Source of the DNA: an uncultured Flavobacteriales bacterium
Lineage (GTDB): Bacteria > Bacteroidota > Bacteroidia > Flavobacteriales_D > Sanyastnellaceae
Direction: 5' to 3'
Assembly (NCBI GenBank): GCA_937974555.1
Contig: CALJKR010000064.1
Coordinates: 1 to 64,000, forward strand
Length of the DNA: 64,000 nt
The notes under the pieces were generated by a model. That model did no database searches. It saw nothing but the letters and a program-made list of their open reading frames with translations, and had not been told where the DNA came from. How positions within the stretch are numbered: the first letter of the stretch is position 1; each line of letters starts with the position of its first letter. Shown in pieces: positions 33,337-41,100 of the stretch. The position numbers and the translations under genes are program-made.

Positions 33337-34278
33337 TCAGGGATTGGGAAATTCCCTCAATATTTTTTCGCTCAAAACTTTGGACAGTTTAAAATAAGAT
33401 TCAACCGTCCAGCCCGCAACATGTGGAGTGAGTATGACTTTGGGGTGTTGTAAAAGCGCCTGAAAATCAGGGTGATTAACACCTTCAACTTTGAGTTGGC
33501 TGCTTTCAAATTCCAAAACATCCAATGCAGCAGCAGTTACTTTGCCGGAATTTAGGGCCTCCAATAAATCTCCTGTTGCACAATGCTGTCCCCGGGCTGT
33601 ATTGATGAAATAAATGGGTTTTTTAAATGAATTAAAAAATGAACCATTGGCATAATACTTATTTTCTGGCGCCAGAGGCAGATGAATGGATACAAAGTCG
33701 GCTTCATCAAAAACACGATCCAAAGCGCACAGTTTAACAAAGGGCAAAGGACTTTCTTCCATACCGGTATCATGTGCGATGAGCGTACAACCCATGGCTG
33801 AAAGCCGAGTTGCAACGGCTTTGCCCATGTGGCCCAGTCCGATTATCGCAAATGTTTTGCCTTTGATTTCTATTCCTCGATGTTCTTCACGCAACCATTG
33901 ATGTTGGGTAACCGAATGGTGCGCCGGAATCAACTTACGGGTCATCGCCAAACACATGCCCAATACATGGTCCCCAACAGCATCGGAGTTCCCTTCTGGT
34001 GAGCTAAAAACTACCACATTGTTTTCTCGACACTTCTGCAAGTCTATATTTTCTAGGCCGCTTCCTGATCGTGCTATCCAGCGCAAATTCGGAAAAAGAC
34101 CGAGTATGTGCAGGTCGATCACCCAACGGCTCCGCACCACCAATCCTACGGTTTGCGGATATGCGTGGGAAAGCATCTCAGCAGTGTCGCTTTCATTTAA
34201 TACACAGGAGTAGCCGGCATTGGTTAAATCATCGGATAAGACGGGATGCACACTATCAATGAATAGTACGGTGGACAT
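33337..34278 (-). CDS. D-2-hydroxyacid dehydrogenase (SerA-like)
   Basis: A 313-residue NAD-dependent dehydrogenase without the ACT domain of full-length SerA. Marks: LRWIARSGSGLENIDL, the Rossmann motif FAIIGLGHMGKAVATRL, DFVSIHLPLAPENK, YFINTARGQHCATGDLLEAL, AAALDVLEFE and the catalytic VILTPHVAGWTVESY (His). It could be a phosphoglycerate dehydrogenase or act on another 2-hydroxyacid; no serB/serC gene is near. Start ATG 34278, two bases after the mgtE stop. Confidence 0.85.
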   Translation of the reverse strand: MSTVLFIDSVHPVLSDDLTNAGYSCVLNESDTAEMLSHAYPQTVGLVVRSRWVIDLHILGLFPNLRWIARSGSGLENIDLQKCRENNVVVFSSPEGNSDAVGDHVLGMCLAMTRKLIPAHHSVTQHQWLREEHRGIEIKGKTFAIIGLGHMGKAVATRLSAMGCTLIAHDTGMEESPLPFVKLCALDRVFDEADFVSIHLPLAPENKYYANGSFFNSFKKPIYFINTARGQHCATGDLLEALNSGKVTAAALDVLEFESSQLKVEGVNHPDFQALLQHPKVILTPHVAGWTVESYFKLSKVLSEKILREFPNP

Positions 34279-34280
34279 GA

Positions 34281-35669
34281 TCAATGAAATATATTGAAGG
34301 GCATCGTTAACAGGTAGGTATGCAACATTTTTCCTACTCCAAAATAAATAATGAGCCCGATAATGTCATTCGTTGTGGTAATGAAGGGCCCTGTGGCCAA
34401 GGCAGGATCAATCCCAAATCTGTTTAGTGTTAGCGGGATATAAGTGCCTGAGATACTGGCAAAAACAATCACACTGAACAAAGCCAAACTGGCCGTAATG
34501 CTCATGCTTAAATCAAAATGGAAAAGTTGGGTGGTAAAGAAAATCAGCAATGAGCAGATGAGTCCGTTGAAGGAACCCACTCCCAATTCTTTCAATAATT
34601 TTCTCCAAACTGTTTCATCCAAAACACTTTGGTTGGCCAATGCTTTTACCACCAAGGCGGCGGATTGTACGCCGACATTTCCACCTGTAGCTGCAATCAA
34701 AGGCATGAAAATCGCCATTTGTGGATTTTCTGTGATGTCATACAAGCCGATAATATACGCACTGCTCATGCCTCCTCCCATTCCAATCAGTAGCCATGGC
34801 AAACGGGCTCGAGTAAGGGTCCAAATGCTGTCGCCTGATTCAACGTCTTCCGAGATACCGGATGCCAATTGGTAGTCTTTGTCGGCTTCTTCTTGCATCA
34901 CGTCTACCACATCATCGATGGTAATTCGACCCACAAGTTGTTTGTTCTCATTGACAACGGGAACAACGACGAGGTCATACTTCTTCATCACATTTACTAC
35001 TTCCTCTGCCGGAGTAGCCGTGTTTACGCTGTGAACCTTGTTGTCTTGATATAGTTCTTTGATGGTACTTCTTAAACTGGCTGAGGCAAATATGAGGGTT
35101 TTCATACTCAGCGTACCCATGATGTGATTGTCATCGTTTACCACATAAATGGTGTAAATATTGTCGATGTCTTCACTTTGCTTTCTCATTTCACGGATGG
35201 CCATGGCCACTGACCACGAGGCATTAACCTTGATCATTTCCTTTGCCATCAACGCGCCGGCAGTGCCTTCCGCGTATGTCATCAAATCGATGATGTCGCT
35301 TGCGGTTTCTACGTCTTCCAAGAGGGCGATAACCTCTTCTTGTTTCTCCTCAGGAAGTTCTGCGATAACGTCAGCGGCGTCATCCGAATCGATATTTTCA
35401 ATGAGGTCTTCAGCAATCTCACGTGAAGTAAGCTTGCTGAGAAGTTGATTACGAACATCCTCATCCAACTCCAGCATCACTTCCGCACCGCGTTCTTCAT
35501 CTATCGAACGGTACAGATATACGGCTTCCTCCTCGCGAAGTTCGTTGATGATTTCCGCTAAGTCAGCGGGATGCAGGTCTTGTGTAAGCTGAATTAAAGC
35601 AGTGTCTCTCCCTTCAACGATGGAGCGGCGAATATCTGCAAGCAGCTCTTTGGTAATCTTGATATACAT
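34281..35669 (-). CDS. mgtE: magnesium transporter MgtE
   Basis: A 462-residue Mg2+ channel/transporter. Order of parts: N-terminal superhelical domain (about 20-135; HPADLAEIINELREEEAVYL, DSDDAADVIAELPEEKQEEV), two CBS domains (about 140-260; TIYVVNDDNHIMGTLSMKTL, VVVPVVNENKQLVGRITIDD), a plug helix and five membrane helices (about 290-455) with ATGGNVGVQSAALVVKALAN and the pore end GPFITTTNDIIGLIIYFG. Mg2+-sensing acidic residues are plentiful. No M-box riboswitch is possible in the 53-base upstream gap. Confidence 0.95.
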   Translation of the reverse strand: MYIKITKELLADIRRSIVEGRDTALIQLTQDLHPADLAEIINELREEEAVYLYRSIDEERGAEVMLELDEDVRNQLLSKLTSREIAEDLIENIDSDDAADVIAELPEEKQEEVIALLEDVETASDIIDLMTYAEGTAGALMAKEMIKVNASWSVAMAIREMRKQSEDIDNIYTIYVVNDDNHIMGTLSMKTLIFASASLRSTIKELYQDNKVHSVNTATPAEEVVNVMKKYDLVVVPVVNENKQLVGRITIDDVVDVMQEEADKDYQLASGISEDVESGDSIWTLTRARLPWLLIGMGGGMSSAYIIGLYDITENPQMAIFMPLIAATGGNVGVQSAALVVKALANQSVLDETVWRKLLKELGVGSFNGLICSLLIFFTTQLFHFDLSMSITASLALFSVIVFASISGTYIPLTLNRFGIDPALATGPFITTTNDIIGLIIYFGVGKMLHTYLLTMPFNIFH

Positions 35670-35705
35670 CGGGAAGGGTCCATTTTAGGTTGTTACTTTG
35701 AGAGA

Positions 35706-35713
35706 CAAAGATA
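35706..35713 (-). promoter_or_regulatory. -7 box TATCTTTG of mgtE
   Basis: Exact TAnnTTTG match, 36 bases before the mgtE ATG, in the gap after the TlpA-like gene. -33 TTG not seen. Confidence 0.45.
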
Positions 35714-35722
35714 GGGAAAGGC

Positions 35723-37021
35723 TTAAGGTTGTTGTTGAATAAATTTTTCTACCTCTTGGATGGATTTGGCTTTGAGCTGCAATACACCTTTGGCGTCCAA
35801 CACAAAGAACACTGGTGTTTTATTCACTTTGTATTGCTTGGCAACGGGTGAATTCCAACCTTTGCCTCCCAAAATATTGGCAAAGGTGAACTGTCTTTCA
35901 TCCAAAGCTTTTTCCCACAATTGCGCTGCTTCATCTATGCTGTAACCGACCAATTGAATTTTTTGACTTTTATATTTCTGATCAAAAGCCAAAATATCAG
36001 GAGCGGCATCTTTGCAATGGGTGCACCACGAGCTCCAAAACATGAGCACGGTGTATTTATTTTTCGCAACCACTTTGGTTAATTCAAAGGTTTGCCCATC
36101 GCGTGTTTTGGCGGTAAAACTCGGCGGAGTATGTCCCACGGTCAATTGCTGAATAGAAGAGGCCGTTTTGGTGAGCAGCTTGTGTATGTCATCTTCCCCA
36201 CAGCTTTCACTGTTGAGATGATTGTCGATTAAGTAGGCGCAAATGTTGTCCATGCCACTTTCAAAAAATCCCACGATCATCTGATAAACGGCAAACTCAT
36301 ACACCACATCATTGATTCGGGTTTGATTTAGAATTTCCTCCGCACATTGGATGTAGCCAGAATTTTGGCCATTGCTAAATTTTCTCATGTATCGTTGAAT
36401 GCGATCATTGAGAACGCTGCATCGGACGATGGCGGTATCCGAGAAGTCAAAGTTTTTCCAAAATGTTTTTTTATTCAAAGGCAAAACATCGGATTTCCAT
36501 CCAATGAGCTTGTTGAGAAACGTTCCGGGATGTGCATTGCGAATGGAATCGCGAAGCAAAGACAATTCCCATTCTTTTTTATTGATGATTGTGGAATCGT
36601 TGCCTTCTTTTTTATGAGCAGCACGGATGGCGCTGTTGAATTTGTTTTCTTGTGGGATGTATTGAATGTAGGCTATGTTTTGGGCCGATTGCAAATACTT
36701 CAAGTTGGTTTCCAATTTGGGACCTTGTAGTGCCAGTTCTACGACAGGTTCGTTATCCAGGATCATGGGCACATGATTATTGTCGTTGACGCCAATGATG
36801 TACATGCCTTGAATGTAATTTCTTTTCTTAAACTCGAATTTGCCGTTAACCACTTGTGCTGAGTCTACCAAATCCATGACCTTGCCTACAGTGGACCAAA
36901 TTTTAACGGAAGTAAATTTGCCTCCCACCAAAGTGCCCTTCACAATCGTGGGTGTACTTTTTCCCATGGCCAAATAACTGGAGGTCATGAGCATCAAAGC
37001 CATTAAATATCTTCTCATCAT
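35723..37021 (-). CDS. TlpA-like periplasmic thiol-disulfide protein with DUF4369 domain
   Basis: A 432-residue exported protein: signal peptide (about 1-20), a DUF4369-type beta domain (about 24-120; VKGTLVGGKFTSVKIWSTVG, GMYIIGVNDNNHVPMILDNE), a helical middle, and a C-terminal TlpA/ResA thioredoxin domain with an intact CxxC (MFWSSWCTHCKDAAPDIL) and the cis-Pro region KVNKTPVFFVLDAKGV. It would reduce or isomerise disulfides in the periplasm. ATG 37021 is preferred because TATTTTTG ends four bases before it; ATG 37018 is possible. Confidence 0.88.
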   Translation of the reverse strand: MMRRYLMALMLMTSSYLAMGKSTPTIVKGTLVGGKFTSVKIWSTVGKVMDLVDSAQVVNGKFEFKKRNYIQGMYIIGVNDNNHVPMILDNEPVVELALQGPKLETNLKYLQSAQNIAYIQYIPQENKFNSAIRAAHKKEGNDSTIINKKEWELSLLRDSIRNAHPGTFLNKLIGWKSDVLPLNKKTFWKNFDFSDTAIVRCSVLNDRIQRYMRKFSNGQNSGYIQCAEEILNQTRINDVVYEFAVYQMIVGFFESGMDNICAYLIDNHLNSESCGEDDIHKLLTKTASSIQQLTVGHTPPSFTAKTRDGQTFELTKVVAKNKYTVLMFWSSWCTHCKDAAPDILAFDQKYKSQKIQLVGYSIDEAAQLWEKALDERQFTFANILGGKGWNSPVAKQYKVNKTPVFFVLDAKGVLQLKAKSIQEVEKFIQQQP

Positions 37022-37025
37022 AAAA

Positions 37026-37033
37026 CAAAAATA
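37026..37033 (-). promoter_or_regulatory. -7 box TATTTTTG before the TlpA-like gene
   Basis: Exact TAnnTTTG match ending four bases before the ATG at 37021; -33 element not clear. Confidence 0.4.
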
Positions 37034-37061
37034 ATAAAGGAAACATCGAACACCGTGCCAT

Positions 37062-37069
37062 TAACTTTG
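37062..37069 (+). promoter_or_regulatory. -7 box TAACTTTG before the 37074 gene
   Basis: Exact TAnnTTTG match ending four bases before the ATG at 37074; it lies 28 bases from the opposing TlpA-like box, making a compact divergent promoter. Confidence 0.42.
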
Positions 37070-37073
37070 CGTT

Positions 37074-37592
37074 ATGAACCCTGAGATTTTAAGATGGTGG
37101 AATCTGCCTCATTCTATCAGCGATGAGCAATGGGAGGAGGTTTATGAAGATCAATTATTTGAAGCCAAAAAACAGTTGCGTCAGTCATTCTTTGCTCCAA
37201 AGTTGTTTTTAAGCAAGTTGGGTACTTATCAGAAATGGGCCAGCGCTCTTCGTCCAGAAATAAAGTGGCTTGTCAATGAATCGATCAGTTTTAATGATTT
37301 GTCTTCCTTTGAGAATTGGATGTCTCAAGCAAATCTTGAACTCAATCAAGTACGCGATTTTGAAAGTTTGGTTTTAACGGGACATCAAATTCTAATTGGA
37401 TTGGAAGCCTACCGTGCACTGATATTTCAAATGACCCAAGAATGGTCAGGAGAAGAAGAGAATGTGCAAGTAAATTCCAAAGAGGTTTTTCCTTCAGGTG
37501 CATTTTTACTGGCTATGCGCAGAGGGCAGACCAAAGAAGAATGGAAGATAACCTTGTTAAAGGAACGCAAACGACTTTCCTTTGTCTTTTGA
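37074..37592 (+). CDS. hypothetical cytoplasmic protein
   Basis: A 172-residue protein with no signal peptide or membrane helix, rich in Trp, Glu and Leu and predicted mostly helical (EEVYEDQLFEAKKQLRQSFF, FESLVLTGHQILIGLEAYRA). The C-terminus is basic. I do not recognise a family. A -7 box directly at its ATG supports it as a real gene, and it is followed after 35 bases by ftcD on the same strand. It may be lineage-specific. Confidence 0.65.
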   Translation: MNPEILRWWNLPHSISDEQWEEVYEDQLFEAKKQLRQSFFAPKLFLSKLGTYQKWASALRPEIKWLVNESISFNDLSSFENWMSQANLELNQVRDFESLVLTGHQILIGLEAYRALIFQMTQEWSGEEENVQVNSKEVFPSGAFLLAMRRGQTKEEWKITLLKERKRLSFVF

Positions 37593-37627
37593 GGTTTTAA
37601 TAGATATTTGCAAAACAAAACGATAGC

Positions 37628-39325
37628 ATGAGAATAATAGAATGTATCCCCAATATATCAGAGGGGAGAGATATGGCCAAGATCAATGCCATTGCCGGTG
37701 TTGTAGAAACAGTGAAGGGCGTGATGCTTTTGGATGTTGATCCAGGGGCATCCACCAACAGGACGGTGATCACCTTTGCCGGTGCTCCTGAGTTGGTTGC
37801 AGAGGCTGCGTTTTTATTGATTAAAAAAGCAGCCGAATTGATTGATATGTCCCAGCACAAAGGAGAGCATCCACGTCAAGGGGCGACCGATGTTTGTCCG
37901 TTTGTTCCCATTGCGGGTGTTACGATGGAGGAGTGTGTGGAGATTGCACGGGCCGTTGGAAAGAGAGTGGGAGAAGAGTTGGGAGTTCCAGGCTATTTTT
38001 ATGAAGCAGCGGCGTTGAATCCAGCAAGAAGAAATTTGGCCCATTGTAGAAAGGGCGAATATGAGGCCATTGAAAAAATTGCTTCGGCAGAATGGAAACC
38101 CGATTTTGGACCATCACAGGTGACCGAGCAAGTGAAGAAATCAGGAATTACGACCATTGGGGCGCGTAATTTTTTGGTTGCGTACAATGTCAATTTAAAT
38201 ACTACTTCGACACGACGTGCCAATGCCATTGCATTTGATATCAGGGAAGCTGGAAGGACATTGCGTGAAGGAGATCCTTTAACGGGTAAGCCCATTTTAG
38301 ATGCCAATGGAGAGCCACAGAGAATTCCAGGAACTTTAAAATCCGTGAAAGGTATCGGTTGGTACATTGAAGAATATGGCATTGCGCAGTTGTCTTTGAA
38401 TTTAACGGATATCAGTGTTACCCCCGTCCATGTTGCTTTTGAAGAGTCCGTGAAGAAGGCTGCTGAGAGAGGGATTCGCGTTACAGGTTCGGAATTGGTG
38501 GGCTTAATTCCTTTGCAAGCGATGTTGGACGCGGCAGATTATTTTTTAATCAAGCAAGAGCGTTCTTTGGGAATCAGCGAAAAAGAAAAGGTGAAGATTG
38601 CGGTAAAGTCTTTGGGATTGGATGACTTGGCTCCATTTAAACCGGAAGAAAAAATCATCGAGTACGTTTTAGCCAGCAAGATGGGTACGCAAGACCGTTT
38701 GATTCAAATGACGGCCAAGGCTTTGGCTGAAGAAACATCAAGTGAGAGCCCTGCTCCAGGTGGTGGTTCTGTTAGCGCTTATGTGGGTGCTTTGGGCGTG
38801 TCCTTGGGTGTTATGGTTGCTAACTTGAGCGCACACAAGCGTGGATGGGATGAACGTTGGAAATCTTTTTCGGATGTGGCAGAAAAAGGGATGCAAATTC
38901 AAAAGGAGTTGTTGCGCTTGGTAGATGAAGATACAGCGGCTTTTAACCGCATCATGGAAGCGTTTGGAATGCCCAAGGGCACTGAAGAGGAAAAGACAGC
39001 ACGTGCCAATGCCATTGAACAGGCATCTCAATATGCAATGGAGATTCCATTGCTTACAGCAGAGACAGCTTTAAAAGGCATGGAAATTTGTATGGATATG
39101 GTGAAAACGGGAAACCCCAATAGTATTACGGATGCTGGCGTAGGCGCTTTGTGCATACGAACGGCAGTATTGGGCGCAGTGATGAATGTTAGGATCAATG
39201 CAGGAGGGATTAAGGACAAAACCTTTACCGAAAGACTATTACAGCGAGCGAGTGAAATTGAAAAGCAAGCCGAGGAACAAGAAATGGAAGTTCGAAACTT
39301 GGTAAAACTCGAAATTGAGAAATGA
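37628..39325 (+). CDS. ftcD: bifunctional glutamate formimidoyltransferase / formimidoyl-THF cyclodeaminase
   Basis: A 565-residue fusion of the two last steps of histidine degradation to glutamate and methenyl-THF. Residues 1-330 are the formiminotransferase (MRIIECIPNISEGRDMAKIN, MSQHKGEHPRQGATDVCPFV, ARNFLVAYNVNLNT, KGIGWYIEEYGIAQLSLNLT); about 355-565 are the cyclodeaminase (SESPAPGGGSVSAYVGALGV, MVKTGNPNSITDAGVGALCI, AVLGAVMNVRINAGGI). The fusion occurs in animals and in Bacteroidota. hutH/hutU/hutI are not in the window. A strong terminator starts at its stop codon. Confidence 0.94.
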   Translation: MRIIECIPNISEGRDMAKINAIAGVVETVKGVMLLDVDPGASTNRTVITFAGAPELVAEAAFLLIKKAAELIDMSQHKGEHPRQGATDVCPFVPIAGVTMEECVEIARAVGKRVGEELGVPGYFYEAAALNPARRNLAHCRKGEYEAIEKIASAEWKPDFGPSQVTEQVKKSGITTIGARNFLVAYNVNLNTTSTRRANAIAFDIREAGRTLREGDPLTGKPILDANGEPQRIPGTLKSVKGIGWYIEEYGIAQLSLNLTDISVTPVHVAFEESVKKAAERGIRVTGSELVGLIPLQAMLDAADYFLIKQERSLGISEKEKVKIAVKSLGLDDLAPFKPEEKIIEYVLASKMGTQDRLIQMTAKALAEETSSESPAPGGGSVSAYVGALGVSLGVMVANLSAHKRGWDERWKSFSDVAEKGMQIQKELLRLVDEDTAAFNRIMEAFGMPKGTEEEKTARANAIEQASQYAMEIPLLTAETALKGMEICMDMVKTGNPNSITDAGVGALCIRTAVLGAVMNVRINAGGIKDKTFTERLLQRASEIEKQAEEQEMEVRNLVKLEIEK

Positions 39326-39352
39326 AAAAAGCCGCGAAATGCGGCTTTTTTT
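39324..39352 (+). terminator. intrinsic terminator of ftcD
   Basis: AAAAAAGCCGC, loop GAAAT, GCGGCTTTTTTT: a perfect G+C stem extended by A/T pairs with seven T. It begins in the ftcD stop codon and could also work in the opposite direction. Confidence 0.9.
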
Positions 39353-39369
39353 GGCTATTTTCTATAAAC

Positions 39370-39423
39370 TTTCGATACATTTTGGATTTATTGACATTTT
39401 GATAAAAATGAAAAATATCGAAA
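39370..39423. repeat. spaced inverted repeat TTTCGATA ... TATCGAAA
   Basis: Two perfect 8-base arms (39370-39377 and 39416-39423) separated by 38 bases in the 175-base region between the ftcD terminator and the HTH gene. The rest of that region is A/T-rich and shows no gene. It could be an operator for the neighbouring DNA-binding protein, or chance. Confidence 0.3.
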
Positions 39424-39515
39424 AAACGCCTATTCTAGAGGGTTTCAGCGGTATGATTTATCTCATGCGTATAAAGTTGAAAAACAAGACAATGGACAAG
39501 TGAAAATCCTTGTTA

Positions 39516-39523
39516 TAGTTTCG
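39516..39523 (+). promoter_or_regulatory. -7-like box TAGTTTCG before the HTH gene
   Basis: One mismatch to TAnnTTTG, ending four bases before the ATG at 39528; no TTG at -33. Confidence 0.38.
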
Positions 39524-39527
39524 TCGC

Positions 39528-39869
39528 ATGTCTAATTTACACATCGGTAGTGAAATAAGAAAGCGCGCCAAGAAAAAAGGGATGCGCGCAGATACAATGG
39601 CAAAGTTGCTTAATGTATCAACCCCAAACGTTTATAAGATTTATGAGCGTGAAAGTATGGATACTGAATTGCTGGCTCGTATTTGTGAAGTATTGGACTA
39701 CAATTTCTTCACTTTGTACGCCAAAAATTTCAGAACTGAACTTGAGTCTGATGCTTTGGATTTGTGTCGTCAAGAAAATGTGATGCTTCGTAGTATTCTT
39801 AAAGAGAAGGACGAAGTGTACAATATGTTGATGAACGGAAAACAATTGGCCGCTAAAAAAGCCAAGTAA
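39528..39869 (+). CDS. small HTH (XRE-like) DNA-binding protein with C-terminal coiled region
   Basis: A 113-residue protein. Residues 1-65 form an XRE/Cro-type helix-turn-helix (IGSEIRKRAKKKGMRADTMA, KLLNVSTPNVYKIYERESMD, ARICEVLDYNFFTLYAK). The rest (LESDALDLCRQENVMLRSIL, KEKDEVYNMLMNG) looks like a coiled coil for dimerisation. It is likely a transcriptional regulator; a nearby inverted repeat may be its own operator. Its stop touches the stop of the convergent tadA gene. Confidence 0.8.
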   Translation: MSNLHIGSEIRKRAKKKGMRADTMAKLLNVSTPNVYKIYERESMDTELLARICEVLDYNFFTLYAKNFRTELESDALDLCRQENVMLRSILKEKDEVYNMLMNGKQLAAKKAK

Positions 39870-40340
39870 TCATCGTTTTCTTTCAAAAAAATCTCTCAGC
39901 AGTTGCTGACACTCTAATTCAAGCACTCCTCCCAAAACTTCGGTTTTGGGATGGACAATGCTTTGGTTATTTTCCTGGTGATTCCCAAATTGGGAATATC
40001 CTCTTTTAAAATCCCAAGCGCCAAAGACGATTCTTCCGATTCGCGTTAGAAAAGCCCCGCCGGCGCACATGACACATGGCTCAAGGGTAACATACAGTGT
40101 GCATTTTTCCAGGGACTTGCCGTTCAAATATTCTGTTGCAGCGGTATATGCTTGCATTTCAGCATGTGCTGTAGCATCTCTCAAACGTTCCACCAAGTTG
40201 TGTCCTCGGGCAATAATCTGTCCATCGCAAACGATAACACAGCCTATAGGAACTTCTTCCAATCGCTGTGCTTCTAATGCTTCTTTGATGGCCATTCGCA
40301 TGAAGCGAATGTCGATTTCATTTTGATTCGTCTCTACCAC
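39870..40340 (-). CDS. tadA: tRNA(adenine-34) deaminase
   Basis: Converts A34 to inosine in tRNA-Arg(ACG). The 156-residue cytidine-deaminase fold protein has the zinc site HAEMQAY (His59, Glu61) and EPCVMCAGG (Cys89, Cys92). The normal N-terminal helix (IDIRFMRMAIKEALEAQ) requires a start upstream of the internal ATG at 40301; the GTG at 40340 fits and overlaps the previous gene by 23 bases. The tRNA target itself is not in the window. Confidence 0.9.
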   Translation of the reverse strand: MVETNQNEIDIRFMRMAIKEALEAQRLEEVPIGCVIVCDGQIIARGHNLVERLRDATAHAEMQAYTAATEYLNGKSLEKCTLYVTLEPCVMCAGGAFLTRIGRIVFGAWDFKRGYSQFGNHQENNQSIVHPKTEVLGGVLELECQQLLRDFFERKR

Positions 40341-41100
40341 TTTTTCTGTCTTCGGTTAAACTCTTGGTGTATCCTTCATTGAGCTTTTCTGCACGAGTGA
40401 CTATGCTCTCCGGTAGTTGAATGACCTTTAAAATTTCCGTCATTCCATCCGTTTCGGGATGCTCAAGATGGGCCATGATCCATTGTACTTGCTTCAAATC
40501 TGTGGCGTTATCAACGGATAGTTTGTAGCAGTATTCACTTGAATATTGTTTCCAAGCGTGATTTAATTTTTTGTTCTTTTTGATGTATGGCGTGACATGC
40601 TCTCTTTCGCTGAGCCACTCCGCATTTTCATAAGCTTCAGCCAAGGCACTGAAATAAAAGGCCTCCGCGCAAAATCCATCTTCAGCAAAATGAGGGGGTT
40701 CATTTCCATTGCTGAAATAGTCTACTTTTTGCTCGATCAACTGATCAACTACAAAATCAATGATTTTACCATCTATCAAGGGAGAATCACCACATACCCG
40801 GACAACGATATCGCTGGGATGGCGCAAAGCGGCATGATAGAAGCGCGATAGGACATCCCACTCACTGCCCGTGTGGCAAGGAATATTGAGCTGGGCGCAT
40901 GCATTTACGATGGCTTCATCTTCTTTTAAATCGCTGGTGGCTACCACCACGTGGTTGACCCGGATACTATTTTTTATTCGAGTAATAAGCCAATCCAAAA
41001 TGGTTCGGTTTTCATACAAGGGCATGAGCATCTTTCCAGGCAATCGAGTGGAGCCCATTCGGGCTTGAATGACCAGGGTTACAGTAAGAGGGGTGCTCAT
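40318..41100 (-). CDS. SpsF-like / CMP-sugar cytidylyltransferase family protein
   Basis: A 260-residue nucleotidyltransferase of the SpsF/NeuA-like group: LVIQARMGSTRLPGKMLMPL, LDWLITRIKNS, VVVATSDLKEDEAIVNACAQ, VRVCGDSPLIDGKIIDFVVD and SEREHVTPYIKKN. Relatives activate or transfer unusual sugars for surface glycans. No sialic or legionaminic acid synthase gene is in the window. Its ATG overlaps the DUF4910 stop (ATGA at 41097-41100), coupling the two genes. Confidence 0.82.
   Translation of the reverse strand: MSTPLTVTLVIQARMGSTRLPGKMLMPLYENRTILDWLITRIKNSIRVNHVVVATSDLKEDEAIVNACAQLNIPCHTGSEWDVLSRFYHAALRHPSDIVVRVCGDSPLIDGKIIDFVVDQLIEQKVDYFSNGNEPPHFAEDGFCAEAFYFSALAEAYENAEWLSEREHVTPYIKKNKKLNHAWKQYSSEYCYKLSVDNATDLKQVQWIMAHLEHPETDGMTEILKVIQLPESIVTRAEKLNEGYTKSLTEDRKSGRDESK

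Noticed and set aside
33340..33372. Terminator between the convergent 32803 gene and the dehydrogenase
   Set aside because: The GGGAA/TTCCC palindrome has almost no loop and lies inside the dehydrogenase coding end; too weak to call.
35670..35722. M-box magnesium riboswitch before mgtE
   Set aside because: The gap is 53 bases, too short for the structure, and contains an ordinary -7 box.
39315..39503. 62-codon open frame after ftcD
   Set aside because: It begins inside ftcD and runs straight through the strong terminator hairpin; composition looks non-coding.
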